Shown here: positions 1 through 11,847 of the stretch, in pieces
How the letters are laid out: each line of letters starts with the position of its first letter
Position numbering within the stretch: position 1 is the first letter of the stretch
Made by a program: the position numbers and the translations under genes
DNA from: Chrysopilus asiliformis
Taxonomy: Eukaryota; Arthropoda; Insecta; Diptera; Rhagionidae
NCBI GenBank assembly: GCA_964034945.1
Contig: OZ035960.1
Coordinates: 88,501,848 to 88,565,847, forward strand
DNA length: 64,000 bases
Direction: 5' to 3'
The notes under the pieces: generated by a model
What the model saw: only the letters and a program-made list of their open reading frames with translations
Told to the model about the DNA's origin: nothing
The model's database searches: none

Positions 1-1260
1 ACAAGAAACAGGGTTTTAACACCTTTCTAAAGGCAAATCCGCTTGGGGTCGGCAATCAAAAATTTCCGATGTTAAAGTATCGAGAAACTCGAAGACGCTG
101 AGGGACAAATAATTTCTCATATAATAGTAGTTAAAAGTGTTTACGTATTTCATAGTGTTTTAAAGTATTAGAAAATAATTTATTGCATTAAAATTGGCAT
201 AAAAAGTTAAGTAGGATATTTTTAAAAAAGAATTTAATTAAGGACCCCTTTTGGATGTGGGATTTGTTTAAAAAAATACAATAGTTTTAAGAAAAATGAC
301 AAATGCTCTGACAACGATTTTATATAACGTGAATTTATGCATACAAAATGCAAAATTTGTTTTGACATTTTCTAATAGTTTGATCGTTAAATGCAATTAG
401 CGTAAAACGGAACCAAAATTGATTAACATTGTGAGAATGAACGATGAAATCCACCATAAGCAGCAACATGTGTTGACGAAAAATCGTCTATCGGCAGTAA
501 AATATTTTTTGGCCAATCCTTGAAATAAAAAATGACATTATCCAGCATTTAATCGTTAACTGGAAAAAATGATTTTGTTTAATGGCCGCAAGAAGCGAGA
601 TCGGAAAAACATTTCAAGAAGAACATTAATCAAATCGTTTGTTTGTGATGCAATAAATTCATGGCCGAATCACACAAATCGAGGAATATCGTAAAACGAA
701 AATGAGAAAAATTATTTATTTCAATTTTGTACTAATAGTATGCAACAAAAGATTTTCAGTTGACGGCAGCGCGGCGTGGCAGTTTCATATATACCAGAAT
801 CATCGCATCGCCATCGCCATCGACAACATCAGCAACAGCCTCGGTATGTATCCATGAGACCTTCCTTACCTGTGCGACCTGAACTGAACATACCTCAAAT
901 AATACCTAATCATTGGCAAAATATCTGCTGATCTCAGGTGATTACCTTAGATATGTTGTTTAATGTTGCATTGAATGCCGTTTTGTTGTCAACGTTTTGG
1001 TCTACCCACAAGGAGAGGTTTGGCCGCGCTGTTGGCCGCTGGCTGGGAAGAATTTGACGGATTTATGGTGTGACAAAACATATCGACAAAGGAGAAATTA
1101 GAAATTCTTGAAAATTGCATAAAAAACCGCCAATTCATAATTTATGCGCTCTGTGTGAAATTAAGTATTATTAAAATTTTTTTTTTTGAAGAATTTATAC
1201 CTGCCCAAAGATCACGGGAAAAATTTATATAGCCATCGATCGATTTTGCACACCAGGGTG
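1..1260. other. A+T-rich DNA without a recognisable gene
   Basis: No open frame with recognisable protein similarity is seen on either strand. The only exon-like feature is at about 780-845, where a TATATA stretch is followed by a CAT/CAG-rich segment ending in a GTATGT splice-donor-like word. That could be a non-coding first exon, but nothing confirms it. Confidence 0.5.
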
Positions 1261-1263
1261 TTA

Positions 1264-1635
1264 AGGTGCCGCTCCACATCAGAGTAAATACGCGAGTAAC
1301 TCTCAAAAACTCTCGAGAGTTACTCGCAGGAGGTTGTCCATTTGAGAGTTAATTTCGGCGATTTTTCTGTTTTCAAGACCAATATCTTGATCTTTTTGAC
1401 ATCTTGCTTTGGCGAGTTCTCGAGAGCTACTAGCGAAATCCAAACGCCGTTCGTATCTGGCGAGTTACTCTTCGACAGTTCAGTGGGTACGTGTCGACTA
1501 GAGAGTAGAATCACTTTTGACTAGCTCGCGAGTTTTTGCGAGTTTCTGCGAGCGACTCTCAGAGACATGTTCATTTGCGAGTAGTTGCTATCGAGAGGTT
1601 CTCGCCGCCATTTACTCTCATGTGGAGCGGCACCT
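1264..1635. mobile_element. PIF/Harbinger-type MITE, copy 1 of family AGGTGCCGC
   Basis: This is a 372-bp element with terminal inverted repeats that begin AGGTGCCGCTCCACAT and end in the exact complement. It is flanked on both sides by the direct duplication TTA (1261-1263 and 1636-1638). A 3-bp TWA duplication is the hallmark of PIF/Harbinger transposons. The interior is rich in CTCGCGAG-like words and has no transposase. A second copy in the opposite internal orientation lies at 11848-12232 and shares short open frames with this one, so those frames belong to the element and not to a host gene. Confidence 0.8.
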
Positions 1636-1654
1636 TTATGGATGACAGAAGATT

Positions 1655-1920
1655 TTGATTTCCTTCTGTCCGTCTTTCTGTCCGTCTGTCTGTCCGTCTG
1701 TCTGTCCGTCTGTCTGTTCGTCTGTCTGTCTGTCTGTCTGTCCGTCTGTCTGTCATTCTGTCTGTTCGTCTGTCTGTCCGTGAACACCATAACATTCGAT
1801 AGGATTGAGCTAGAGCCTTAAAATAGTTGCGTTTCTCGTAAATGGCTAGGCTAAGTTCTTCAACGGACAAATTCGGTTTATTCCTTCCCCCCTCCACCAT
1901 CCTCCCTCTCCTGGTATCAC
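1655..1920 (+). repeat. Dispersed repeat family B with (GTCY)n array
   Basis: The array of GTCT/GTCC tetramers spans about 1666-1782. It is followed by a conserved tail that contains GATTGAGCTAGAG, a CGTAAATGGCTAGGCTAAG-like block and a C-rich stretch. The same tail follows GTCY arrays elsewhere in the window (10.96, 21.3, 38.3, 60.6 kb). The open frames across the array, with repeating TDRQ or SVCL peptides, are artefacts of the microsatellite. The architecture resembles the microsatellite-bearing mini-me/DINE-1 (Helentron-related) elements of Diptera; this family assignment is inference. Confidence 0.65.
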
Positions 1921-4900
1921 CTATACTAGTAAATGGATTTTTATACGATTTTTAATGTTAGACAGGTCGTTCGTCAGGGAAAACTTTTGACCACTCAAAC
2001 CACTTCATCCCGCAATAAACCACTCCCTCCCACATTTGACACATGGATTTTGAGGTAATATTTCCCATTTGGTTGGGTGAGGGGAAATAAATAGTACAAT
2101 TTTGTCACATTGACCATCGGGAGGAGAAGACGAAACATTAGAGATATCATATATATGTGTATTTTGTTGTATTTAGACAAAAAAACGCCTGGCGTCCGCC
2201 ATTTTCACTTTTTTTTTGCATTTTATAGTTATTGATACTCGAGAAGTCAACACGAATCTAACGACACCTAATCGGTTTATCAAAATCGGTCAAGCCGTTT
2301 AGAAGGCACGGGGTAATAAAGTATCACTCATACATAAATACTCGCTAAACACATTACTACTTCCTAAACACATTACCACTCCCTTTTTCAGCTTGTTTGC
2401 AAGCTGAATGGAAAAAATCTTCATTTCTAGTTGCTCCAGATATTTTTATAGAATTGTCATTTTATTTAAACTCAAAGGATTTTTGTAAAAATCATGTAAA
2501 AAACGAGGAAAAAAGCGCTACAGGCACAATTAATACAAAGTTATATGAGTTTTTTGACCAATGAGAACTTCACAACGTTTGTCCGAAAAGTGCAGCGTAT
2601 CTTCGTACCTTACCTTAACCTTAAACTTGGTATGCAAAATTTCGGGCAAATCTATTTTTTTCAGATAACAAAAATCGCGGTGAAGTTCACTAAAAAACAG
2701 GGAGTTTACTATACTCGTAGATTTGTTATGCAATTTCTTATTTTCACGGAATTTTCACAATAATTATTCTGTCCCATGATATGTTAAAATTTATAGTTAT
2801 CCAACATTTCGAAGAGTGTTTATGGATTTCTGCAATTTTGTTAAAAATGTTTAGATTGAAAAAATTCTAAAAATGAAAATATCAAAACAACTCAACATTT
2901 TTTACATAACAGCGTCACAAATGCATTATCAAAATGGTCTAATTTTCAATATTATTTCAAAATAAAATGTAGATCTACATTCAAATCACAAACATATTTC
3001 ATAACAAAACATGAAAGGTCAGTGAGAACGCTTTGTAAAAAGATGCACTTAACGAATTGGAACCGAGACCTTTTTGCTGAAGATAAGATAAAAAGATTTA
3101 AACCATTTTATCATCAACATGCATTTAAATGGCGGGGAAAATCCAATCAATTATCCGCAAAGAAATGATAAACTTGAGTCGAATTCGAAGATATCCAGCC
3201 AAACAATGCCCAACCTTTGCCATCTTAAATCCACCTTTTATAACTCCTAAATCTTCGATTTGTTTCTGCCGGCAATGAAAGCACCGACGAAGACACTCAA
3301 AAGCAATCTATGCTACTTGCATAAGATGTGGGTGGGTTTCAGGTGACACAGCCAGCAAAACGAAATCTCCACACGTTCTTCATTTGTTCACATGCTCCGA
3401 AATCTGTATCTTAGGTAGCTTTGGTGTTGTGGGATCTCGAATGAAAGTGAGAGAAATGAAGAAATCTTCGCTGGGTTGGAAAAAAAAATACCCTGGAGCT
3501 TCAGACTGATTTGGACTCTAAATCTTGAAGCCAACAGGTAAATTGATAGACGCGAACCTCGAAAAATGGAAATCAGTCAGCAAATATGTCAGCAAATGTC
3601 CGAAGAGACAAAAGGAAAATTGGTCACTAAGACTAACTGGGAATCTAAAGAGAACACGCGCTTCTTAAAAATCCATAACGTCCAGCGCCAGTGGAAAAGA
3701 TGTCACAAAATAGCATGGGGTCTGCCTCGATTAGCATCCGAAATGATGTGTAACCTACTGCTCATATGGTGGATATGTTGCGAGTTAAGTTACTTTCTTC
3801 CCGCATTACATTAGAGGAGTAGACGATGATGGCTCCTCCGCAATCAACCAAATGTTAGTGTGTGGTTGACTGAAATGTTTCTTTTTTTTATAGGGTCTCA
3901 GATTTATGGACTCTTAATTGATGGAATTGTGCCGCTTCTGCTGAGCAGACACCTCCGCAGTTTTCATCTTCTTTTGGTCAAAACTTATGGTTTCACTTGA
4001 AATCTTTGAGGTGCTTGAAGACGTGGTACATACTAGGTTAAACTTCCAATGAACTTTGATGCGGTTTTTCGACTTCCTTTCGATTTATGAATTTTTCAAG
4101 TGACTTCGGATACTAACGAAACTGTTTTCACGTTCCAATTTTCCAGTTTTCATTGAAAAATCAAATTTCAATTCAAAAATAAAACACAAGAAAAATACCC
4201 CATCGCCTCGTGAACTTCTAATATAATTTCAAATTCAAAAAATTTAAATTGTTTAAAAGAAGTTCAGGTAATTTTTTGGTTAAATGGTTTTTATAGGTTG
4301 GTGGACACCTGTTGTGCACCTTCTCGGTCGATGGATGATGTGTGGTTGGAAAGTTGGAGCTTAAAAATGGAAATAGTGAAATTTTTTTCACTGGCTTTTT
4401 GTTTCTTTTGGTCGAGTTAAGCGGATAATTAAAGTAAAGTTGTGAGTTTTATGGGATAATTATTGTGGGTTTTAAGTTCATTATGATATTTTAGCTGAAA
4501 AAGTCATAATTTTTAGGTGTTTTTAACGATCATCAAATGGTGTTTGGGAAAAATTAAATTATGAAATGAAATCGTAACTTTTTTAATAGCATAGGTAGTA
4601 GAAATCGTTTGGGTTTTTGTAAAGAAATATTTGTAAAGCAAGGAAATATTCAAAATTAATTATAATTCTTCTGTATATGTTCTTAAGATTGTAATTCGAA
4701 AAAATCTTCTTTTTAGAAGGGACTTCCATATTTAATCAATTTTTTAACAAATGTGATTTTTGCCGGGCTGTTTGTTTTATATAAGTTTAAATAACTCGAG
4801 AATGCGTTGATCATGCAATTTGAAATTTTCGAAACTTGTGCGCTATAATAAGAATATAACAAAATTTAAAGGACATAAAATTTTCTACATTTTTTGCTTA

Positions 4901-5150
4901 ACCGATTCATATGTATCTCTAACAGTTCTCAATATATAGTTCAAAAAAAACTCTTGAAAATTTCTCGGAAACTATGTGCTATTATGAAAATATCAGTTGT
5001 GATCAACACAAAATTTTCCTCTGCAATATTTAGTGTCGGAAAAAAGATGTGAAAAATAATATTTTTTCTAATAACTTGTCAACCGTTAAAGATATGCAAA
5101 ACCATTAAAAGAAAAAATGCAGGGAATTTTATTTCCTTTGAATCTGGTTC
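1921..5150. other. A+T-rich DNA without a recognisable gene
   Basis: No coding frame with family similarity was found. An 82-codon frame at 3566-3814 matches nothing I recognise and has no obvious splice or promoter context. Around 4980-5110 there is a copy of dispersed family H, recognised by the block TCAGTTGTGATCAACACAAA. Confidence 0.5.
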
Positions 5151-5179
5151 TGTGGTCACAAGTTTTAAGGGCATAACTC

Positions 5180-5807
5180 GACTTTAGCCGTTTTCAATGT
5201 TTTTACAGAATCGTGTTCTCCTTCCAAAATGCTCTTAATTCCACTAACCCGTTAGTTTCTACGTCCATTTTTGACCGTTATAGGCTACTACATCAAATGG
5301 CTAAAGTCAAAAAATTTCCAAGTTGCATTTGGAAGAACGGCTAAAGTGAGATGCCATATATTTTTGTATAGACTTAATCCACTCTTATGGGCGCGAAGCT
5401 GCATTGATTTGATCGTTTTTGTACGTGGAATAGTGGCTTAAGTCGAGTTAGTTCATTCTTCGTTTTTAACTTTTCCGAAACGAGCAGGCTAAAGTCTGTT
5501 TTAGCCTCTTTTTCAAATCGGGGTATAGGTTTTTAGGGGCTTAACTTGACTTTAGCCATTGATTGTAGCCATTTCTAAGATATGAAAAAGTTTTGAAAGA
5601 GTGGCTAAAGTAAAATAATCCTTAATTTCTCTGAAAATATTAAGTTTGAATAAACCAGATTAAACCAATCGTAAAACGCTTATTTTTCATAACATTTTTT
5701 AGTTATAGGTTTTTGAATTCGGTTTGATACCATTTTGCCACCGACAGTTAAAATTTCATAAATATTAAAATGCTTCTCCTGAAAAATCAAGAAATTCGAC
5801 TTAAGCC
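5180..5807. repeat. Cluster of eight GGCTAAAGTC-like motifs
   Basis: The 10-mer GGCTAAAGTC, or its reverse complement, with at most one mismatch, occurs at 5180 (minus), 5299, 5339, 5435, 5487, 5548 (minus), 5603 and 5798 (minus). The spacing is irregular, from 40 to about 190 bp, and the sequence between copies differs, so this is not a simple tandem repeat. No gene is visible around it. Confidence 0.6.
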
Positions 5808-6359
5808 CTTATTACTTTTCACCACAGATTTGTATCCTATAATATAATACAAGGAATGACTGCACAACGATCTCGAAAACCCGCCTAACGATTTTCACGA
5901 AACTTGGGGGTTAGGGATTTTCGGGGACAAGGAAACGATCTAGATAGGTCTCACCTCTGAGAAAATTCCCCTCGATACCCCTCGCTTGGTGTCTTCGAAT
6001 TACGTGAAAATTCGCAATATTGCTAGGGAGTAAGGTTTTTCGATATGCATTCTAAAAATAGCACTTTTTACATATCTATCGGCAGCGATAAATAGTAATT
6101 ACAAAACAATCAAGTTCCCTAAACCTCATTATACGAATCATGTTGCAATTTAAATCGGATTCAATTATTCAGAGACAGAGGCAGAAGAAGGATTTTGAGA
6201 TCCCCGAGCATGACTCGGCCTTCCTGGTCCTTTTTTCATAATAGCGCATAGATTTGATAAATTAAAAAAAAAAAAAACAGTATTTTTTTAAATGAATGGG
6301 AGGTACCCATTGTAGCTACCGTTACTTTTCCAAAAGTTCTCTTTTTTAAGATCCGTACT

Positions 6360-6620
6360 GCGGACACACCGACAGACAGACTAACCGACAGACAGATGCA
6401 CGGACATCCTCAAATTTTTGCCTGAAACGGATAACCCGCTTATAACTAAATTCAAAGAAAATAAAATTTTATGCATTTTTTCCTTTAACGATTTTTACGT
6501 GTCTTTAACGGTTTTCAAGATATTTAAAAAAATATTAGTTTTCACATATTTTTTTACAAAACTAAATATTGAAGAGGATAGTTTTGTGTTGATCACAACT
6601 GATATTTATACAAAAGGTCT
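6360..6620 (-). repeat. Dispersed repeat family H (short GTCY array plus TGTGATCAACACA block)
   Basis: A short GACA/GACC array at about 6365-6400 is followed by sequence ending in the reverse complement of the TTGTGATCAACACAA block (about 6580-6605). The same block occurs at about 4990, 34440, 37125 and 60195. The open frame across it is not supported as a gene. Confidence 0.5.
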
Positions 6621-6659
6621 TTTCATTTTTAAATCAGGAATAGATCAAATTTGAAGGAT

Positions 6660-7200
6660 AGGCCCAAAATATTAACAAGCGGCAACACTACTTTAATCAA
6701 CGAACTCATAAAGACACATGATAACTATTTGCCGTATGCATAAAAATGAGAATATGTTCATTCTCCACTTTTTTGGACCAAATCCTGCATTTAGTTTGTA
6801 TGAAAATGGCCCACAACTCTACTTAGAAGTAGATTTTCGTATTCAAAACTTAAGCAATCCCATTTGTACACTTTTATTCACACAATTATTAGGATTTGTT
6901 CCGAAACAATGGAGTATAAGCAAATGCTCATACGGCTCAATGTCTTTTACACGGAATGAAATATCACTCAATCTCACATTCAGATACACATGGCAAAAAA
7001 TTCTAGAGTACTTTTCAATCCAAAGATTATATTGACGAAATCTTAATACAATTTTAAATTAGAATTTAATACATGCGAATTATTGAAAATATTTAAGTAT
7101 TTTTAGCCTTCATATTTTAATATTTTTTTTTATTTGAAGTATAATAAAAAAAATATTAATGCTAAATTAATGCTAATTTAAAAAAAATTCAAATCAATAC
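6660..7200. other. No gene recognised
   Basis: A 105-codon open frame at 6718-7035 on the plus strand has no similarity that I recognise, lies in A+T-rich DNA and has no supporting signals. I do not annotate it as a gene. Confidence 0.4.
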
Positions 7201-7205
7201 TCTCT

Positions 7206-7445
7206 CTCTCTCGTCGCTACCATCGGTTTCCGGTCTTGGCCTGTCGCAATGTCTCTCGCCAGAGGTCCCGGTCGCGTGCCGATGTCCTCCAGTTTTGCAT
7301 CCCAATTCTCTTCGCGTCCTGGTCAACGCCGCCTTGCTATCTGTGGTTGGGTCTTCCTTGTCGGCTTGTTGTTAATAACCTATCGCAGAAGATTTTCCGA
7401 GCCGGGTCACTTTCATTCGAGTGACATGACCAGCCCACCGCAGCC
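7206..7445 (-). mobile_element. Non-LTR retrotransposon 3' fragment, copy 1
   Basis: On the minus strand, one frame reads RWAGHVTRM at the 7436 side and, in the downstream frame, GRPNHR, a stop, then GGVDQDAKRIGMQNWR and ARDRDLWRETLRQAKT. This is the typical C-terminal tail of endonuclease/reverse-transcriptase polyproteins (GRP..RW..GV..D...L....W...A.DR..W). The fragment ends in a short (GA)n tail at about 7200-7213. Only the last 70 or so codons are present, interrupted by a frameshift and a TAG where tryptophan is expected. A related copy lies at 62085-62310 with the same TAG. Confidence 0.7.
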
Positions 7446-7742
7446 CAATACTATTCGATTAAAATTTTGCATTGAATTGCATATAGGTAATCATTTTTGA
7501 TTAGAATTTAATGCAAGATTTTTTACCATGTATTGAAAAATTACTCTTAAAAATTCATTGATTTTTTACAGTCTATTAAAAAATTTCACTCAAAAAAACA
7601 AACCGGTTCTTTGAACCGAAACAAAAACCACCTAACTTTTGAAATTTGAGTGAACCGAAATCAGAACAAATTTTTGAATGTTGGAAACCAAAGCCAGAAC
7701 GAAATTTTAAAATTTTAGGATTCAAAACCAAAACCAGAAACC

Positions 7743-7857
7743 TTGAACCACACTCAAAATGGCTGAATTCAGTCTTGAACCACACTCAAAATGGCTGAAT
7801 TCAGCCTTGAACCACAGTCAAAATGGCTGAATTCAGTCTTGAACCACACTCAAAAAC
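7743..7857. repeat. 32-bp tandem repeat, about 3.6 copies
   Basis: Unit starts (TTGAACCACA...) fall at 7743, 7775, 7807 and 7839, exactly 32 bp apart. The copies differ by only one or two bases each, and the last copy is partial. Confidence 0.85.
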
Positions 7858-9803
7858 CTTTTGGTTTGCAACTCTGGTAGTGGAGAGAAACTTAATTTAG
7901 AAAGATGCTTTGAACCAAATTTTCTTAAATTTCTCCGCGAAGTTTATTGAGAATTTGTCCCACGAATTTTGTTCATCTATACGTGAATAAAATCGCTTAA
8001 AAAAATTTGTGAAAATTTGAGTTTATCTGGCGTTTTTTTTATTTTTTATAGAAAAATTCGAGTACGGGCGTCGTTCAGGAATTAATTTCTGAATTTTGTG
8101 TGGTAGTGTAAACGGCTGCGTAACATGAATTTAGTGTCGAAGAATAAAATTCGCGGAATAAAGTGTCAGGTGTAAATGGCGACAAAGTACAGGTTTTAGT
8201 TGTGAACTATGCGGATTTGATGGAATATGTTTAATAAAAGCAGTGAATTTTTACTTTAAGTGAAACTCATTCGCTCTTATGTTGCTAAATTGAATTAAAA
8301 CTACTTATTGCCTATATTGGGACACACTTGTTCCTAAAAATGACTTCTCAAGCAATTGAATTTAAAATTACCCGCCCAAGTCAATCGGCTTTCCAAAAAA
8401 AAATCAATGGTTCAAAAACCCCTATTTTTACACCGAAGGTTTCCATTTATATTGAAATACGTTGACAAAACATGTGCATATTCAATTGTTTGCCTTTACA
8501 GTAAACGATGTCAATATGTTCGCATAAAATTATGCCACGGATTTGATCCCATAATAAATGCAAAAACGGTAAAACCATGAACAAGATGACATTTTACAAC
8601 TTTTCACTTTGGCCATTCCGCATGTCAGCCGAGCCTTAAGAATGAATGATCAAGAATGGATTGTTTTTGCACCAAGTAAGTACCTACAAAGTACACGAAA
8701 AACAAAAAAAAAAGACACCATCAAGGTTTTTTTCTACATTATTATTGTCCAGAAATATCCGAAGGTAAAAAAGATCAGGAATCTGAAGATCTGTAGGAGC
8801 GATCTGTCCTGTTTCGAAGTACCAACTTACAAAATAGCGATGGAAAAATCTGATACAATTCCCTGGCATTTTTATATTTCGAGGGAAATCGCAAAGAATG
8901 AGCAGGGGCTAAAATGTTGATGCGAAGAGCGGAGTGGGAAAATTTAGTGATATAAGGACCATGATATCACTTTGGCCGTGTCGCGATCAACGTTTTTAAG
9001 CACTTTTCGCTTATATGGAAAATGTCGCCAAACATTTGCATTCAAATGTCAATCATTAGGCTTGATGGGGGATTGATGAAAAGCCCTCTTGGCGGCTTCT
9101 CATTGTCAATTGGTATTTTGACATCCATCTTCAACAATCACATCCTCATTCAGCTGTAATAAATTGTATGTCTGCTGGTTGGTGGTTGGTTCGCAATTTT
9201 CCAATCATCACAGATTTTCCAGCCACTCCACTGTTGTTCGGCTCTAGTCGTTTTGAATCCCTCAAGCAATGATTGAGCATGGAACATCAAACACTGGAGA
9301 AAATATGTTTGATCCGTTTTGCTGACATCGATTCTTAGCCAAAAACAGCAATATGCCAAGCCAATTACGTATATAGAAACGTACGAGACTAGAAATTTTA
9401 CAAGACATTAAGTTGTTGCCAGCTCACAATTTACTTAAATTTTATGCAAAATCAAATGCGGTCGAGGAAGGCGCCAGCGATAATATTTTCGCATAAAAAT
9501 TATTCATTAAAAATTGATTTTACCGATCAATTGGACAATTGAAATTGCTTAATATTAGTTTTCAAAAACTTTGGGTTTATGACTAGATTTTTTTATTTAA
9601 AAAAATAACCTTACTGCCCCATAACTAGAGTGTACAAGACTCTGGGATGCAGGAGCTCGAAGTATTAAGGTTCGATTAATTTTAGTTTATCCCCTTGAAA
9701 CCGCGGGATCATATATGACCTCACCAGTTTTTTGTACAGAAAGTCTAATTTATCGGGGAAGAATGCTTCAAGAATGGTATTTTTTGCTAACATAATTTTT
9801 TTA
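7858..9803. other. No gene recognised
   Basis: Open frames at 8356-8580 and 8609-8920 have no recognisable family similarity. The stretch 8930-9360 is less repetitive and contains several TGATTGAT/CAATCATTA-type words that could be homeodomain-like sites, but this is only a compositional impression. Confidence 0.35.
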
Positions 9804-9973
9804 AAGGCCTGTGTCCACATGGAAGTTTATTTGCAGAAGTCGCTTCTAGCAGAGACTTCTGGAAGTTTTTCCCGTGGAAAAACTAACTGCAAGTGAACTT
9901 CCATAAGTTGTGACACCAGAAATCTCTTCTAGAAGCGACTTCTGCAAATAGACTTGCATGTGGACACAGGCCT
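9804..9973. mobile_element. 170-bp foldback MITE
   Basis: The two halves are inverted repeats of about 45 bp. The left end begins AAGGCCTGTGTCCACATG and the right end is its complement. The inner arms share GCAGAAGTCGCTTCTAG. The flanks allow either a TA or a TTA duplication (9801-9803 and 9974-9976). It lies directly downstream, in the transcription sense, of the retrotransposon fragment at 10033-10887. It contains no coding capacity. Confidence 0.8.
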
Positions 9974-10032
9974 TTAGACCAACAGTTGGGTCCATTGTGC
10001 TTATATGGTGAAAGGAACTGGCTCCTGCTAGT

Positions 10033-10887
10033 TTATTCAAACATGAATCTTTTGGATCCACTAATGAATCTATGAATACTATTCGGAGGAATCTTACCGA
10101 TGTCCAATGGATTTAAGAAACGACTGCCTAAAGTGTTTAGTCTGCGGTTCTGGAAGAACGGACACAAGCAAAGAAAGTGTTCTACAGTTGCTTCCTCTGC
10201 GTCGCACAGGTTGCATGAGGGATCGCTCGAAAGCCTGATGTTGTAAAGGTGGTAGTTGAGTTTACAGAGGCCTGTCAGTACACTGACCAGTGGTCGTATA
10301 CCAGTCCTCCCCAGACCTAGTACTTTATTGGTCATGGTTGGATTAGGTGCACAGCCAAACTTTTTAGCTTGACGTCCAACGGATTCATTTGGCCACCTCG
10401 TTACGTGTTGCTGTTTGCTGAAAATATGTATCATTGCTTTTATTGTTGCTACAGAGATTAGCAGTGAAGGAGCAGGTCCTACAGGTAGGATATCAGCCCC
10501 CTGTCTTGCTAATTTATCTGCTTCTTCATTGGCTTGGATGTTGCTGTGTCCTGGGATCCATATGAGGGATACAGTATTGTTACATGAAATCCTTTGTAGG
10601 TTTAGGAAGCATTCTTCAAGTTTTGATTTCATCTCTACGGAATTCAGCGCCATTAATGCCGCTTGACTGTCAGAGAATATGTTGATCTCTTCGCCTATCG
10701 GATTATTATTTCGAATTAGCATTGCACAAGTGGAAATTGCTACTATTTCTGCTTGAAACAATGTAACATTTTTCCCCAGAGGGATAGTTTCAGTAATATT
10801 ATCGTCTGCGGGTCTAGGATGAAAAACACCGGCACCCGCCACATCGTTCCTGAGTGATCCATCAGTGAACCAGCAGATGTTTGTTAA
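10033..10887 (-). pseudogene. 5'-truncated non-LTR retrotransposon: RNase H domain and C-terminal zinc-finger region
   Basis: The minus-strand frame starts inside an RNase H domain (WFTDGSLRND near 10860) and runs open to a stop at 10033. All four acidic RNase H positions are visible: the D of TDGS, the E of AEIVAIS, the D of FSDSQAAL and the D of NEEADKLARQ, together with the signature IWIPGHSNIQ. Further downstream CNLCDAEEATVEHFLC gives a C..C....H...C knuckle typical of these polyproteins. Retrotransposons of the I/Jockey group that carry RNase H downstream of reverse transcriptase have this order. The reverse transcriptase itself is missing: the frame is closed by a stop just upstream (about 10890), consistent with 5' truncation during target-primed insertion. 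The remaining 280 or so codons have no internal stop, so the insertion may be fairly recent. The clade is not determined. Confidence 0.85.
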
Positions 10888-10954
10888 ATAAGGTCTTTAA
10901 AATTTTGGCGCGCAAATTTTTTTTTTAAGAATTTTAATACATATTTGTGGTGTC

Positions 10955-11280
10955 CGGAAACGACTTTTAGTGGGAAAAGGGGACAAAATTCATAGCATTG
11001 GACCTCAACAGCCTTGCATATTTCGTGCCTTGGTACTCATACAGAAGTTACTCAGTTTTTATGTCAGCAAGGACGTCTGTCCGTCCGTGAACACCATAAC
11101 TTTCGAAAGGATTGAGCTAGAGACTGAAATATTGTATAGTTACATTTTTCGTAAATAGCTAAGTTGTTGAACGAGCAAAGTTGGACCATTTCTTCCCACT
11201 TTCCCTATACAAACAAAATAGTTTTTTGCAATTTTATCGAAAACCGTGAGTCATATTAAAACATAATTATGTTGGTGGTG
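10955..11280 (+). repeat. Dispersed repeat family B, short GTCY version
   Basis: A short GTCTGTCCGTCCGTG run at about 11079 is followed by the family tail (GAAAGGATTGAGCTAGAGAC, CGTAAATAGCTAAG, CTATACAAACAAAATAG). Here the microsatellite is only about four units, against about 30 at 1666. Confidence 0.6.
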
Positions 11281-11494
11281 AAAGAATTTTGTTTGTGACA
11301 AAAAAAATTTGGTTCTGGGAAGAATATTATATTTATCTGAAACAAAATATGGTTGCACTAGTTATAATATGATGACAGCATCAAAAATTTCTTTCTTTCC
11401 GTGTATGAGCTCAACCGAAGCATATCTTCTAATCCCAATTCCATAATGGAATTTTCAATCCGAAGCAGTATGTGTAAATTTAGTTTTATCAATA

Positions 11495-11566
11495 ATGTGT
11501 TTTAGAATGGTGAGGGGTTAAAAACAGACAAATTTAGCGTGACGTGTTTTATGGACAGCCCCTTAA
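11495..11566 (-). repeat. Dispersed repeat fragment GGGCTGTCCATAAA
   Basis: On the minus strand this reads GGGGCTGTCCATAAAACACG followed by a block on which ATTTGTCTGTTTTTAACCCC can be recognised. A second copy in plus orientation is at 34166-34250, where the pyrimidine end has become a long C run. Confidence 0.55.
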
Positions 11567-11844
11567 CCCATTCGGTATTTTGATGCCATATGGCATCATG
11601 CTAAAAAATTTGAATTGTCTTATTATTTATTTATTTTCAACACTCTATTCTCATTCAGTGCACCTTTAAGTGCATTTGTGACCCAATTTTGATTTTTTGA
11701 GTAAAAATCTGGACTACAGTGGACGTATTTGTAAAAAATAAAAATTTTTAATTTTGTTTTGTTTGAATACTAATAGCTTAAACATCATTAATTTGTATAG
11801 AGAGAATCTTTAACCCCCATAGAAAAAAACATGTACCGAACGGG
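11567..11844. mobile_element. piggyBac-type MITE, copy 1
   Basis: This 278-bp element begins CCCATTCGGTA and ends TACCGAACGGG (with small differences), flanked by TTAA on each side (11563-11566 and 11845-11848). TTAA duplication with CCC...GGG termini is diagnostic of the piggyBac superfamily. Near the left end is a perfect 16-bp palindrome, GATGCCATATGGCATC. There is no transposase. The right TTAA overlaps the first base of the neighbouring Harbinger MITE. Confidence 0.8.
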
Positions 11845-11847
11845 TTA

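Noticed and set aside
1521..1900. Frames with repeated TDRQ or SVCLSVC peptides
   Set aside because: They read through a (GTCY)n microsatellite that belongs to dispersed repeat family B. The same artefact occurs at 21220, 35106, 37404 and 60575.
2160..2740. Overlapping 60-72 codon frames on both strands
   Set aside because: Mirror-image open frames in low-complexity A+T-rich DNA with no similarity.
6718..7035. 105-codon plus-strand frame
   Set aside because: No recognisable similarity, very A+T-rich, no splice or promoter support.
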